Shown here one piece after another: positions 52,796 through 61,988 of a stretch of DNA of 64,000 bases. Each line of letters starts with the position of its first letter. Position 1 is the stretch's first letter. Below the pieces are notes generated by a model. The model was not told the origin of the DNA, searched no databases, and saw only the letters and a program-made list of their open reading frames with translations. A program made the position numbers and the translations under genes. Origin of the DNA: Sphingomonas sp. CBMAI 2297 (GTDB lineage Bacteria > Pseudomonadota > Alphaproteobacteria > Sphingomonadales > Sphingomonadaceae); contig NZ_JAPDIR010000002.1 in assembly GCF_029870595.1 (NCBI RefSeq), forward strand, positions 1-64,000. The letters run 5' to 3'.

Positions 52796-53536
52796 TCACT
52801 TGGCCGTGACTTCGGCGACGAACATATAGCCTTCGTTGCGAATGGTGCGGATCAGGTCCTCGGAGCCCGGGCGCGCGAGCTTCTTGCGCAGGCGGCTCAT
52901 CTGCACGTCGATCGCGCGGTCGAAATGCTCGGCATTGGGACCGCGCGAGAAGTCGAGCAGCATGTCGCGGGTGAGCACCCGGCGGGGCCGCTCCACCAGG
53001 GCGAGCAGCAGCCGGAACTCGCCGTCGGACAGGTTGATGATCACGTCGTCCGGATCCCAGAGCTGGCGCGCCACCGGGTCCAGCCGCCAGCCGGCGAAGC
53101 GCAGAAAGGCGCGGGTGGGCACCGCCGCCGGCGCGGCCCGGTCGCCATGGCTGCGGCGCAGCACCGAGCGGATCCGCGCCAGCAGTTCGCGCGGATTGGC
53201 CGGCTTGGGCACATAGTCGTCCGCGCCCATCTCCAGCCCGACGATCCGGTCGATATCCTCGCCGATCACGGAATGGAGGATCACCGCGGGGCCGGTCTCG
53301 CGGTCCATCGAGCGCAGGATGGCGAGCCCGTCCTCGCCCGGCATCATCACGTCGAGGACGATCAGCGCATAATCGTGCCGGGTCGCGAGCGCGCGCATCT
53401 CGGTCGCGCCCGAAGCCGTGTCGACCACATAGCCATGCTGCGACAGGAAAGCCGCGGTCAGCTCGCGGATACCGGGATCGTCGTCGACGATCAGCAGGCG
53501 GGTCTCGAGGTCCAAGGCTAATGCGTCTTGCAGCAT
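52796..53536 (-). CDS. OmpR-family response regulator
   Basis: This encodes 246 residues. The receiver domain has LLIVDDDPGIRE, phospho-site IVLDVMMPGEDG and K in YVPKPANP. A serine of HSVIGED stands at the usual T/S position. The winged-helix domain includes LSDGEFRLLLALVERPRRVLTRDMLL and DVQMSRLRKKL, ending LIRTIRNEGYMF. It precedes and pairs with the sensor kinase at 51526. The Met at 53536 is taken as start, and a shorter start near the receiver is possible. Targets are unknown. Confidence 0.92.
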   Translation of the reverse strand: MLQDALALDLETRLLIVDDDPGIRELTAAFLSQHGYVVDTASGATEMRALATRHDYALIVLDVMMPGEDGLAILRSMDRETGPAVILHSVIGEDIDRIVGLEMGADDYVPKPANPRELLARIRSVLRRSHGDRAAPAAVPTRAFLRFAGWRLDPVARQLWDPDDVIINLSDGEFRLLLALVERPRRVLTRDMLLDFSRGPNAEHFDRAIDVQMSRLRKKLARPGSEDLIRTIRNEGYMFVAEVTAK

Positions 53537-53620
53537 CCACTGGTGATCGGGGGCGAGCCTAACGCTGGTATTGCAGGGCTGCAATGCGCCGAAACATATG
53601 GATGCAGCGAGAGGGAAAGG

Positions 53621-53760
53621 CCGTCATCCCCGCTCCTGCTCGTCATTCCTGCTCCTGCCCCGTCATCTCCGCGCAGGGTCATCCCCGCGCAGGCGGGGAT
53701 CCTGGAGTCGCCAGCGCGCGCTCCATCGCCCTGGACTCCCGCCTGCAAGGGGATGATGGC
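53621..53760. repeat. Degenerate tandem array of GTCATCCCCGC repeats
   Basis: About four related left-hand units follow one another: CCGTCATCCCCGCTCCTG, CGTCATTCCTGCTCCTG, CCGTCATCTCCGCGCAGG and GTCATCCCCGCGCAGGCGGG. One inverted right-hand unit, CTGGACTCCCGCCTGCAAGG, ends at GGATGATGG. The first two units repeat at 19 bases. It lies between the OmpR-type regulator and the MFS gene, and nothing else was found in the gap. Confidence 0.7.
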
Positions 53761-53789
53761 AAAATCATGCTAATGATTAGCAATAGCTA

Positions 53790-55079
53790 TCAATCCTCGA
53801 GGATCCGCGAATGTTTCGCGGTATCGCGCATGCTCAGATAGGTGACCAGCGACACGCCGATCATCGCGGTGACATACACGTAGAAGCCGCGCTCCCAGCC
53901 CGCGTCCTTGAACCACAGGGCGACATATTCCGCCGTCCCGCCGAACAGCGCATTGGCGACGGCATAGGGCAGGGCGACGCCGAGGGTGCGGATATGCGCG
54001 GGAAAGAGCTCCGCCTTCACCACGGCGTTGATCGAGGTGTAGCCGGTCACGATCGCCAGCGCGCCCAGCATGATCAGGAAGGCGAGCATGGGGCTGTGCA
54101 CGCTCTCCAGCGTGGTGAAGATCGGCCAGGTGAGCAGCACGCCGAGCACGCCGAAGCCGATCATCAGCGGCTTGCGCCCGATCCGGTCGGACAGCGCGCC
54201 GGCCAGCGGCTGGATCAGCATGAAGCCGAACAGGGCGGCGGCGTTGATCTGCGAGGCGGTGGCCCGGTCGAAGCCCGAGGTATTGACCAGGAATTTCTGC
54301 AGGTAGATCGAATAGGCGTAGAAGGCGAGCGTGCCGCCCGCGGTGAGCAGCATCACCAGCCCGGCCTCGCGCGGATGGTGCCGGAACAGCGCGAACATGC
54401 TCGACTGGCCGCCGCCGCGCTTCTCGAAGCTCTCGGTCTCGGCCAGCCGGCGCCGCAGCCAGAAGACGATCACCGCCAGCACCCCGCCGATCAGGAAGGG
54501 GATGCGCCAGCCCCAGGCGTCGAGAGCGGCCTCGCTCAATATGGATTGCAGCACCAGCAGCACCAGCAGCGCCACCAGCTGGCCGGAGATCAGGGTGACG
54601 TACTGGAAGCTCGACCAGAAGCCGCGATGCCGCTTGCCGGCCATTTCGGAGAGATAGGTGGCGCTCGCGCCATATTCGCCGCCCACCGAGATGCCCTGCA
54701 TCAGCCGGGCGAGCACCAGCAGCGCGGGCGCGGCGACGCCGATCGTCGCATAGCCGGGAGTGACCGCGATCAGCAGCGATCCGGCGCACATCAGCGTCAC
54801 CGAAAGGGTGAGCCCGGCCTTGCGGCCATAGCGGTCGCCGTAAATGCCCATCAGCCAGCCGCCTACCGGCCGCATCAGGAAGCCGACCGCGAACACCGCC
54901 GCGGCGTTGAGCAGCTGCGCGGTCTGGTCGCCCTTGGGGAAGAAGTGCGGCGCGAAATAGAGCGTGAAGGCCGAATAGGCATACCAGTCATACCATTCGA
55001 CCAGATTGCCGGCCGATCCCCCCAGGATCGAGCGCAGGCGGTGTCGCGGCGGCGGCGTGGCGGTGTCGGCTGCTGTCAT
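53790..55079 (-). CDS. MFS metabolite:H+ symporter (KgtP/ProP-like)
   Basis: This encodes 429 residues with about 12 membrane helices. The MHS-family start GSAGNLVEWYDWYAYSAFTLYFAPHFF and loop 2-3 motif GDRYGRKAGL, repeated later as SDRIGRKPLM, place it with alpha-ketoglutarate/proline/citrate symporters. The loop EYGASATYLSEMAGKRHRGFWSS is typical of KgtP. A dicarboxylate or alpha-ketoglutarate substrate is likely but not certain. It is divergent from the DUF3617 lipoprotein gene. Confidence 0.9.
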   Translation of the reverse strand: MTAADTATPPPRHRLRSILGGSAGNLVEWYDWYAYSAFTLYFAPHFFPKGDQTAQLLNAAAVFAVGFLMRPVGGWLMGIYGDRYGRKAGLTLSVTLMCAGSLLIAVTPGYATIGVAAPALLVLARLMQGISVGGEYGASATYLSEMAGKRHRGFWSSFQYVTLISGQLVALLVLLVLQSILSEAALDAWGWRIPFLIGGVLAVIVFWLRRRLAETESFEKRGGGQSSMFALFRHHPREAGLVMLLTAGGTLAFYAYSIYLQKFLVNTSGFDRATASQINAAALFGFMLIQPLAGALSDRIGRKPLMIGFGVLGVLLTWPIFTTLESVHSPMLAFLIMLGALAIVTGYTSINAVVKAELFPAHIRTLGVALPYAVANALFGGTAEYVALWFKDAGWERGFYVYVTAMIGVSLVTYLSMRDTAKHSRILED

Positions 55080-55169
55080 CGCGTCACTATGCCGTCAGGA
55101 ATCGCGCTTGTCTTTGGCCGCGATATCGGCTGAGTGTCGCCGCGAATTTGGAGAGGGGTCTTTCGTAAA

Positions 55170-55736
55170 ATGCGTGCCATCCTGCTCGTCGGCGCCCTCG
55201 CCCTTGCCGGTTGCCAGTCCGCCGCGGAGCGCGAAGCCGCCGCCACGGGCGAGTTCGAGGTGCGCAACGCCTCGATGAAGGAAGTCGCGGGCCTGTCCAA
55301 GGCCGCGCACTCCAAGATGCTGATGCAGCCGGGCACCTGGGATTCGGGCATGCAGGTGATTTCCGCCGAGTTCGCCGACGGGCCGGACAAGGCGGACCAG
55401 CTGGCGGCGGTGAGGAAGCAGGAGCGCCACGCCGTGAAGTGCCAGACGGCGAGCGACCTCAAGCCGCTCGACATCGAGAATCTCGAAAAGGTCGCCGGCA
55501 CCTGCACTTTCCCGCGCTTCGTGCAGAAGGGCGGCAGGCTCGACGTCGAGATCCAGTGCACCCAGGCGAGCGGGGCGAAGACCACGCTCCTCTATGCCGG
55601 CACCATGGGCAAGCAGGCCTATGACGTGACGGTCGACCAGAAGAGCGGCGAGAAGGGCCAGCCCGGCTATGCCGCGATCCGGCTGCGCGTCTATGGCAAG
55701 CGGCTCGGGCTCTGCCAGGGCCAGCCGGCCGCCTGA
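55170..55736 (+). CDS. DUF3617-type lipoprotein
   Basis: This encodes 188 residues. A lipoprotein signal MRAILLVGALALAGC anchors it to a membrane. The body shows the DUF3617 pattern: LMQPGTWDSGMQV near the start, a charged middle and paired cysteines (CTFPRF ... IQCTQ), ending in YGKRLGLCQG. Function is unknown. Members are common in sphingomonads and act in the periplasm. A GGAGAGGGG stretch precedes the ATG at 55170, although somewhat far. Confidence 0.8.
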   Translation: MRAILLVGALALAGCQSAAEREAAATGEFEVRNASMKEVAGLSKAAHSKMLMQPGTWDSGMQVISAEFADGPDKADQLAAVRKQERHAVKCQTASDLKPLDIENLEKVAGTCTFPRFVQKGGRLDVEIQCTQASGAKTTLLYAGTMGKQAYDVTVDQKSGEKGQPGYAAIRLRVYGKRLGLCQGQPAA

Positions 55737-55777
55737 GCGGCTCGCCGCATCATTACGGGGCTGGAGCCTGTTCGCGC

Positions 55778-55806
55778 TTGAAAAATCGGAATTGCGCTGT
55801 TAGGTG
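55778..55806 (+). promoter_or_regulatory. Possible promoter of rpsU
   Basis: TTGAAA (55778-55783) and TAGGTG (55801-55806) are spaced by 17 bases in the gap before rpsU. The -35 box is good and the -10 box is fair. The leader would be about 70 bases. Confidence 0.4.
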
Positions 55807-55882
55807 GCCGCCACGACGCCGCAACCCCGCGTTCCGGCGAACCCTTTTCTATTGAATTGAAGACCGGAGCACTGACGGGTTT

Positions 55883-56089
55883 ATGCAGATCATCGTTCGC
55901 GACAACAACGTCGACCAAGCGCTGCGCGCGCTCAAGAAGAAGCTGCAGCGTGAGGGCGTCTATCGCGAGATGAAGCTTCGCCGTCACTACGAGAAGCCCA
56001 GCGAGAAGCGCGCCCGCGAGCGTGCCGCCGCGGTCCGCCGCGCGCGCAAGCTCGAGCGCAAGCGCATGGAGCGCGACAGCGCCCGTTGA
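55883..56089 (+). CDS. rpsU: 30S ribosomal protein S21
   Basis: This encodes 68 residues, the usual length. The start [25 protein letters not shown] and the strongly basic tail ([23 protein letters not shown]) are diagnostic for bS21, which binds the 30S platform near the anti-Shine-Dalgarno region. It stands as its own unit between a lipoprotein gene and an FKBP gene, followed by a clear terminator. Confidence 0.98.
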   Translation: MQIIVRDNNVDQALRALKKKLQREGVYREMKLRRHYEKPSEKRARERAAAVRRARKLERKRMERDSAR

Positions 56090-56100
56090 TTTCGCGACAG

Positions 56101-56140
56101 GGCATTGCACGCGCCGCGTGCGATGCCGTCGTGACTTTTC
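56101..56140 (+). terminator. Terminator after rpsU
   Basis: GGCATTGCACGC-gcc-GCGTGCGATGCC pairs over 12 positions (one wobble) from 56101 to 56127. A T-containing tail GTCGTGACTTTTC follows. Position just past rpsU supports transcription termination. Confidence 0.6.
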
Positions 56141-56182
56141 TGACTTTCGGGTAGCCGGCTACCTGTGCCTGGAGCTCATCGC

Positions 56183-56791
56183 ATGTCCGTGACCGCCGTT
56201 CCGCTCCAGCCCGTCAAGCGCAGCTACAAGGTCTGGCTCTGGGCCGGGCTGGTGCTGGCGATCGCCGTCGCGGTGGCGCTGGCCTGGACCGGCACGCGCG
56301 CGCCCGTCGCCGTCAAGGGCGACGACACCCAGTTCCTTGCCTGGAACAAGGGGCAGCTCGGCGTGCGGACCACCGAGTCGGGGCTCCAGTATCAGGTGCT
56401 CAAGGAAGGCACCGGTCCGAAGGCGCAGGAAGGCGACGGGGTTTCCGTCTGGACCGTCGGCACGCTGCGCGACGGCACCATCTTCCAGCCGGCGGGCGAG
56501 ATCCGGCTGCCGGTGGGCGGCGCGATCCCCGGCTTCGACGAAGCGCTCAAGATGATGAGCAAGGATTCGAAGCTGCGCGTCTGGATCCCGGCCAATCTCG
56601 CTTATGAGAAGGCGGGTACCCAGCATCCGCTCTACGGCAAGCTCCTGCAGTTCGATCTCGAGATCAAGCAGATCATCCCGGCGGCCGAGCTGCGCCAGAT
56701 GATGCTCCAGCAGCAGATGATGCAGCAGCAGGGCGGCGCTCCGGGCGGCGCACAACCGGATGGGCCCGGGGCAGGGGGCGAGGTCCGCTGA
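56183..56791 (+). CDS. Membrane-anchored FKBP-type peptidyl-prolyl isomerase-like protein
   Basis: This encodes 202 residues. One N-terminal helix (about 20-40) anchors a periplasmic FKBP domain (about 60-165): SGLQYQVLKEGTGPKAQEGD, GTLRDGTIF, IPGFDEALKMMSKDSKLRVWIPANLAYEKAG, LLQFDLEI. Several ligand-pocket residues differ from active FKBPs (WTVG for HYTG, FQPA for FDSS, F for the Trp in VIPGW). The C-terminus is Gln/Met-rich and then Gly/Pro-rich. It may be a weak isomerase or a chaperone. The ATG at 56183 follows GGAGCTCATCGC. Confidence 0.82.
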   Translation: MSVTAVPLQPVKRSYKVWLWAGLVLAIAVAVALAWTGTRAPVAVKGDDTQFLAWNKGQLGVRTTESGLQYQVLKEGTGPKAQEGDGVSVWTVGTLRDGTIFQPAGEIRLPVGGAIPGFDEALKMMSKDSKLRVWIPANLAYEKAGTQHPLYGKLLQFDLEIKQIIPAAELRQMMLQQQMMQQQGGAPGGAQPDGPGAGGEVR

Positions 56792-56887
56792 CTTTCGGCC
56801 CGGCTGGGCAAGTGGATCGGCTCGGCATCGTCCGATATCCGGGCGGCAGGCGTCGGGCGAACGGGTTGCGGATAGACGCGTGCCGCC

Positions 56888-58915
56888 ATGAGTGCTGAAG
56901 GCCGGACCGTGGCCCGTAGTGGCGAGCCCGCTGCGGTACTTCCCTATCGTGCTGAAGTGGATGGCCTGCGCGCGGTGGCGCTGCTGTCGGTCATGGCGTT
57001 TCACGCCGGGGTTCCTGGCTTTTCCGGCGGTTTTACCGGCGTCGATATCTTCTTCGTGATCAGCGGCTATCTGATCGGATCCATCATCTGGCGCGAGACC
57101 GCGCTAGGCACTTTTCGCCTGTCGCAATTCTACGCGCGGCGCATCCTGCGCATCTTCCCGGCATTGCTGGTCGTCCTGACCTGTTGCTCGCTGTTGGCGA
57201 TGCTGGTGGTGGATCTCGATGTGGTGGCGTCCTTTGGGGCGCAAATGCTCGCTTCTCTGTGTTTCGCTGCAAATATCTATCTCTGGCGCCAGCCCCAAGG
57301 TTATTTCGCGGCGCCCGAGGGCCCCAATCCCCTGGTGCATCTCTGGAGCCTTGGGGTCGAAGAGCAGTTCTATATCCTCTTTCCACTGGCGTTGCTGTTG
57401 CTGCGCAGGATGGGTGATCGCGTCGCGGTTGCCTCAATGGCACTCGTGGCGATCGCCTCCTTCGCGTTGTCGACGCATTTGAGCGGAACCCATCCGGGCG
57501 CGAACTTCTACCTTCTGCCCAGCCGAAGCTGGGAACTGCTTGTCGGTGGGCTGCTCGCCATCGGCGAGCCGGCGTTGCGCGATAGGATGCGGGCGCGGCG
57601 TGCGCTTGCCGAAGCAGCGGGATTGCTCGGAGTTGTGCTGCTCGTCTTGCCTGTCTTCCTTTACGATGCGACGACGCCTTTCCCCGGCTGGGCCGCGTTG
57701 CCCACCATCGCCGGCACGGCGCTGATCATCGGCTGCTCGGTTCCGGGCACGATCGTCGGGGGCATGCTTGCCACGCGGCCATTGGTGGCGATCGGCCTGA
57801 TTTCCTATTCCGTCTACCTATGGCATCAGCCGCTGCTTGCCTTTGCCCGGTTGCTGTCGATTGACCATGTCGGCCTGTCACCCTCGCTGGGCCTTCTCGG
57901 TGTATCGTTTCTATTGGGTGCCATGAGTTGGCGGTGGATCGAGAGGCCTTTCCGGCGTGGTCGCGTAAGTGCCGCCGGCTTCGTGGGTTTGGCGGCCTAT
58001 GCCCTTGTCCTCGCGGCGGGCGCGGCCGCGCTGTGGTTCAGCGGGGGGCTTCCGCAACGCTTCTCCGCAGAGCAGCGGGCGCTGGCAGGTGGGTTGGCGC
58101 GGGCCAACATCGCCCGGCAGGTTGAATGTTCCCTCGCTCCCGGCGCGGCCCGTAGGCTGGATACGGCCTGTACGATAGGAGATCCGGCAGGCCCGGCAGC
58201 AATGGCGATCCTGGGCGATTCACATGCTATCGCCTTGGCGCCGGCTTTCTCCGAAGGGTTGTGGGCAAGGCACGAGCGTGCAGTGCTGTTCACGCGCGCC
58301 GGTTGCGCGCCGATCTTGCCCGTGGCGGGACTCGATGCCCTTCATCGCCAATGCGCCGCCTTCCACGCTGGGGCGATTGAGCGGGTCTTGCAAGATGCCA
58401 GCATCCAGACTGTGGTGCTTGCGGCGCGGTGGGCCTATGATCTTGAGCGTACCGGTTTCGACAACGGCGAAGGCGGTGTGGAGGCAAGCTGGGAGGTGGC
58501 CACGCTTCCTGCGGCGCGTTCGCATATCCTTGAGGGCTATTCCGTGGCGGTGCGCCGGCTTCTCAAGGGAGGCAAGCGCGTCATCTTGATCTATCCGGTG
58601 CCCGAAGCGGGATGGAATGTTCCGATAACCCTCGCCAGGATGCGCATGCTAGGCGTGAAGCGCGCGGACGGGCTTACGACCAGCAGGGCCGGGTTCCTGC
58701 GCCGTCAGGCGCCGATCTTTGAGGCGTTTGACGCGCTGGGCGATGTACCTGGCCTGATCCGTGTCCGCCCGGATCGCGCACTATGTGGCGTGGACCGTTG
58801 CACGCTCACCCGTGCCGGGGCACCGCTGTACTTCGATGATGACCATCTCACGCCGGAAGGTGCCTCGATGCTCTGGATCGCAGCTTCTCTCGCAGCGCCG
58901 GATACCCGGCGATGA
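56888..58915 (+). CDS. OafA/YrhL-type acyltransferase with SGNH domain
   Basis: This encodes 675 residues. The first part (about 18-380) is a multi-helix acyltransferase-3 domain starting YRAEVDGLRAVALLSVMAFHAG, with the conserved R-x-x-x-H region and GVDIFFVISGYLIGSII. The C-terminal periplasmic SGNH hydrolase-like domain (about 420-670) has AILGDSHAIALAP and DDDHLTPEGASML, giving Ser and Asp/His for catalysis. Such proteins O-acetylate surface polysaccharides. It lies just before the rml operon and shares that region's lower GC and different codon use. Confidence 0.9.
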   Translation: MSAEGRTVARSGEPAAVLPYRAEVDGLRAVALLSVMAFHAGVPGFSGGFTGVDIFFVISGYLIGSIIWRETALGTFRLSQFYARRILRIFPALLVVLTCCSLLAMLVVDLDVVASFGAQMLASLCFAANIYLWRQPQGYFAAPEGPNPLVHLWSLGVEEQFYILFPLALLLLRRMGDRVAVASMALVAIASFALSTHLSGTHPGANFYLLPSRSWELLVGGLLAIGEPALRDRMRARRALAEAAGLLGVVLLVLPVFLYDATTPFPGWAALPTIAGTALIIGCSVPGTIVGGMLATRPLVAIGLISYSVYLWHQPLLAFARLLSIDHVGLSPSLGLLGVSFLLGAMSWRWIERPFRRGRVSAAGFVGLAAYALVLAAGAAALWFSGGLPQRFSAEQRALAGGLARANIARQVECSLAPGAARRLDTACTIGDPAGPAAMAILGDSHAIALAPAFSEGLWARHERAVLFTRAGCAPILPVAGLDALHRQCAAFHAGAIERVLQDASIQTVVLAARWAYDLERTGFDNGEGGVEASWEVATLPAARSHILEGYSVAVRRLLKGGKRVILIYPVPEAGWNVPITLARMRMLGVKRADGLTTSRAGFLRRQAPIFEAFDALGDVPGLIRVRPDRALCGVDRCTLTRAGAPLYFDDDHLTPEGASMLWIAASLAAPDTRR

Positions 58916-59488
58916 TCCAAGGCCTCGGGCCGGTCTGCTGGTGCTGCTTTGAGATCGGGGCGATGAACTTTACCCAGCGCAGCTGCCATTGCCGGAGCCG
59001 GGCGGCAAGTGCTGTCCTTCACGGTAATCGCGCAAGAGCATCGCCGAAATCATGCCGGGAGCGAAGCGACTAGAATCATGTCAGGGCTGTGGCAGGATGA
59101 AGCATGTCAGAGCCGTGGCGGGATGCGTTGCCGATGGAGCGTTCGCACCATCGGTTGAGTCGAAGAATTGGTTCAGTGTCCTTGAACTGAAATGATGCGC
59201 TGCAACGACTGTTGTTGCGATATTTTATTTTGTATTTTCAATGGTATAATCCATTATCCTTGGCATGCTGCGCTGCCGTAGTGCGCACTTGTAAACGAAT
59301 GGCGTCACTGTTAGGTCCGCGGCCTCAACGACGACAGGAGGGCGACCCTTCGAGGTCCCGTTCATGATGGACGGCAGTTGCCGGTATTGCCCAACGGAAT
59401 GGCCGAGGCTGAGACGGCGGTTCCTGCAATGGCGGTGTGGCCGACGCTAGATCGGGGTGGGGTCTTCCTTGCAGGAAATGAGGTTCGG
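58916..59488. other. Long intergenic region before the rml operon
   Basis: This 573-base gap has no convincing gene. It contains a tandem 26-base repeat (listed separately) and a very AT-rich stretch from about 59195 to 59265 (TATTTTATTTTGTATTTTCA). That stretch includes a perfect TATAAT at 59245-59250, a likely -10 box for the rml operon, without a clear -35 at normal spacing. An open frame runs from 59378 into rmlA, but the rmlA start at 59489 has the normal N-terminus, so the 5' part is taken as leader. Confidence 0.5.
59077..59128. repeat. Tandem 26-base repeat
   Basis: CATGTCAGGGCTGTGGCAGG at 59077 recurs as CATGTCAGAGCCGTGGCGGG at 59103, with the two copies head to tail at 26 bases and few mismatches. 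It may be a binding-site pair or a remnant of a mobile element. No reading frame crosses it. Confidence 0.5.
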
Positions 59489-60370
59489 ATGAAGGGGATC
59501 ATATTGGCCGGCGGTAGCGGTACTCGCCTCTATCCGGCTACGCTGGCGGTTTCGAAGCAAGCGCTTCCCATATTCGACAAGCCGATGATTTACTATCCGC
59601 TGTCCACGCTCATGCTGGCCGGGCTGCGTGATATCCTCATCATTTCCACGCCTCGCGATCTTCCGGTCTTCGAAGGCATGCTCGGAGACGGGGCGGCCTT
59701 TGGAATCAATTTGCAATATGCCGTGCAGCCGGAGCCCAACGGGCTCGCCGAGGCTTTTATCATCGGTGCCGATTTTCTTAAGAGTGACGCCGGAGCGCTG
59801 ATCCTTGGCGACAATATATATCACGGTGCCGGCTTGGCGGAGAAATGCCGAGCGTCGGCCGCCGCTGCAAGCCAGGGCGGAGCAGTGGTCTTCGCGTATC
59901 AGGTGGAGGATCCCGAGCGCTATGGGGTTGCCACCTTCGATCCGGCCACTGGTCGTGCGACCAGCATTGAGGAGAAGCCGGCTAAGCCGCGCTCCAATTG
60001 GGCAATTACCGGCCTCTATTTCTATGATCGCGACGTGACGGATATCGCGCGCTCGATCCGCCCGTCGCCGCGTGGTGAACTCGAGATTACCGACATCAAT
60101 CTCCATTATATGCATCGTGGCGATCTCAGCGTGTCGCAACTCGGTCGCGGCTATGCTTGGCTTGATACGGGCACCCATGAGAGCCTGCACGAGGCAGGCT
60201 CCTTCGTTCGGGCGATCGAGCATCGAACCGGCGTGAAGATCGGTTGCCCGGAAGAGATCGGGTTCAACCTCGGCTATATTGATGCGGAAGCGGTCCTGGC
60301 GCGCGCAGCGATGATGGGAAAAACCGACTATGCGGCTTTCCTGCGTCGCGTGGTGGATGAAGCCAGGTGA
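59489..60370 (+). CDS. rfbA: Glucose-1-phosphate thymidylyltransferase
   Basis: This encodes 293 residues. [24 protein letters not shown] is the standard RmlA nucleotide-binding start, followed by [27 protein letters not shown] and the [10 protein letters not shown] allosteric/active-site region. It makes dTDP-glucose, the first step to dTDP-L-rhamnose. The ATG at 59489 follows GCAGGAAATGAGG, and a longer in-frame start at 59378 would add 37 unrelated residues. The stop overlaps rfbC by 4 bases. Confidence 0.97.
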   Translation: MKGIILAGGSGTRLYPATLAVSKQALPIFDKPMIYYPLSTLMLAGLRDILIISTPRDLPVFEGMLGDGAAFGINLQYAVQPEPNGLAEAFIIGADFLKSDAGALILGDNIYHGAGLAEKCRASAAAASQGGAVVFAYQVEDPERYGVATFDPATGRATSIEEKPAKPRSNWAITGLYFYDRDVTDIARSIRPSPRGELEITDINLHYMHRGDLSVSQLGRGYAWLDTGTHESLHEAGSFVRAIEHRTGVKIGCPEEIGFNLGYIDAEAVLARAAMMGKTDYAAFLRRVVDEAR

Positions 60371-60924
60371 TCGCGTTCAACCGACTGGCCATCCCTGATC
60401 TCATAGAGATCGTGCCGCCGCGCTTCTCGGACGATCGTGGTTTTTTCTCGGAGGTTTTCCGGCGTGATCTGCTCGCGTGCCAGGGGATCGAGGTCGACTG
60501 GTTCCAGGACAATCTGAGCGTATCTGCGCGTCCGGGAACTATGCGTGGACTGCATTTCCAAGTGGCGCCCTTCGCGCAGGATAAGCTCATCCGTGTCTCG
60601 CGGGGCGCGATCTACGATGTTGCGGTCGATATCCGCGAAGGATCGCCGACCTATGGTGCCTGGGTCGGGTGTGAGATCTCGGCGGAGAAATGGAACCAGT
60701 TGTTCGTACCTAAGGGCTTCGCGCACGGATTTATGACCCTGGTTCCGGATACCGAGGTTTTCTACAAGGTCAGCGCGCCCTATTCGGCGGCGCACGAGGG
60801 AGCGATCCGCTGGGACGATGCGGACGTTGGCATCCGCTGGCCCGATGCCGGTGAGGTTACGATGTCGCCCAAAGATGCCGTGGCCCCCGCATTCCGCGAC
60901 CATGTACCGACATTCTCGCTCTAG
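60367..60924 (+). CDS. rfbC: dTDP-4-dehydrorhamnose 3,5-epimerase
   Basis: This encodes 185 residues with the RmlC cupin fold. Typical segments are [36 protein letters not shown] (catalytic His in R-G-L-H-F-Q) and [13 protein letters not shown]. The start is GTG at 60367, overlapping rfbA (GTGA). It converts dTDP-4-keto-6-deoxyglucose to the L-lyxo form. The gene order A-C-B-D matches that reported for sphingan clusters. Confidence 0.96.
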   Translation: MIAFNRLAIPDLIEIVPPRFSDDRGFFSEVFRRDLLACQGIEVDWFQDNLSVSARPGTMRGLHFQVAPFAQDKLIRVSRGAIYDVAVDIREGSPTYGAWVGCEISAEKWNQLFVPKGFAHGFMTLVPDTEVFYKVSAPYSAAHEGAIRWDDADVGIRWPDAGEVTMSPKDAVAPAFRDHVPTFSL

Positions 60925-60932
60925 GAGTGCTG

Positions 60933-61988
60933 ATGCGCACGATATTAGTTACCGGCGGTGCCGGCTTCATTGGGTCCGCCGTGTGCCGGCACTTGGTGCG
61001 GGGTGGCGTCAGGGTCGTCAATCTCGACAAGCTCACCTATGCGGGCAACCCAGTTTCCCTGAAGGCGATTGAGAACGCGCCCAATTATCGCCTCGTAGAA
61101 GGCGATATCGCGGATGTTCCGTTGGTGCTTGATCTGCTGCGCGCCGAGCAGGTCGATGCGATTATGCATCTTGCGGCGGAGAGTCACGTCGATCGATCGA
61201 TCGATGGGCCTGGTGCCTTTGTGGAAACCAATGTTGTCGGAACCTTCCGGCTGCTCAGCGCTGCCCTGGAATATTGGCGCGAGCTCGATACGCAGCGCCG
61301 AGCCACGTTCCGCTTCCATCACATCTCGACTGACGAAGTCTTCGGCGACCTGCCTTTCGACAGCGGGGTCTTTACCGAGGAGACGGCCTATGCCCCGTCC
61401 TCGCCTTATTCGGCGTCCAAGGCAGCGTCCGACCATTTCGTGAGGGCTTGGCACGAAACCTACGGCCTGCCGGTGGTCATATCGAACTGCTCGAACAACT
61501 ATGGCCCGTTCCATTTTCCAGAGAAGCTGATCCCCCTGACGATCCTGAATGCGCTTGAGGGCAAGCCGCTCCCGGTATATGGGCGCGGTGAGAATGTCCG
61601 CGACTGGCTTTTCGTGGAGGACCACGCGCGCGCGCTTGAGTTGGTGGTGACCCGGGGCGCGGTGGGAGAGAGCTATAATGTCGGTGGCCGCGAGGAAAGG
61701 ACCAACCTCCAAGTGGTCGAGGCGATCTGCGATGCCCTCGATGCGCGTGTGCCACTCGCGGACGGCAGCTCGCGACGCCGCCTGATTACCTTCGTGTCGG
61801 ATCGCCCCGGCCATGATCGGCGATATGCGATCGACCCGTCGAAGATCGAGACGGATCTCGGGTGGTCGGCGCAGGAAAGCTTTGAGACCGGCCTGGCCAG
61901 GACGGTGGATTGGTATCTCGAGAACCGCTGGTGGTGGAACCCGATCCGGTCGGGCACCTATGCCGGCGAACGGCTTGGAGGCGGCTGA
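60933..61988 (+). CDS. rfbB: dTDP-glucose 4,6-dehydratase
   Basis: This encodes 351 residues, a short-chain dehydrogenase-fold enzyme. It has the NAD loop [11 protein letters not shown] (about 7-17), [10 protein letters not shown], the active-site STDEVFGDL and Y-x-x-x-K ([10 protein letters not shown]), and later [13 protein letters not shown]. The ATG at 60933 follows AGGAGTGCTG. It forms dTDP-4-keto-6-deoxyglucose. The stop shares a base with rfbD (TGATG). Confidence 0.97.
   Translation: MRTILVTGGAGFIGSAVCRHLVRGGVRVVNLDKLTYAGNPVSLKAIENAPNYRLVEGDIADVPLVLDLLRAEQVDAIMHLAAESHVDRSIDGPGAFVETNVVGTFRLLSAALEYWRELDTQRRATFRFHHISTDEVFGDLPFDSGVFTEETAYAPSSPYSASKAASDHFVRAWHETYGLPVVISNCSNNYGPFHFPEKLIPLTILNALEGKPLPVYGRGENVRDWLFVEDHARALELVVTRGAVGESYNVGGREERTNLQVVEAICDALDARVPLADGSSRRRLITFVSDRPGHDRRYAIDPSKIETDLGWSAQESFETGLARTVDWYLENRWWWNPIRSGTYAGERLGGG

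Noticed and set aside
59077..59128. Insertion-sequence terminus
   Set aside because: Tandem direct repeats alone, with no inverted ends or transposase fragment in the region.
59378..59488. Longer N-terminus for RmlA
   Set aside because: The 37 added residues match nothing, and the family's standard start MKGIILAGG is at 59489 with a ribosome site.
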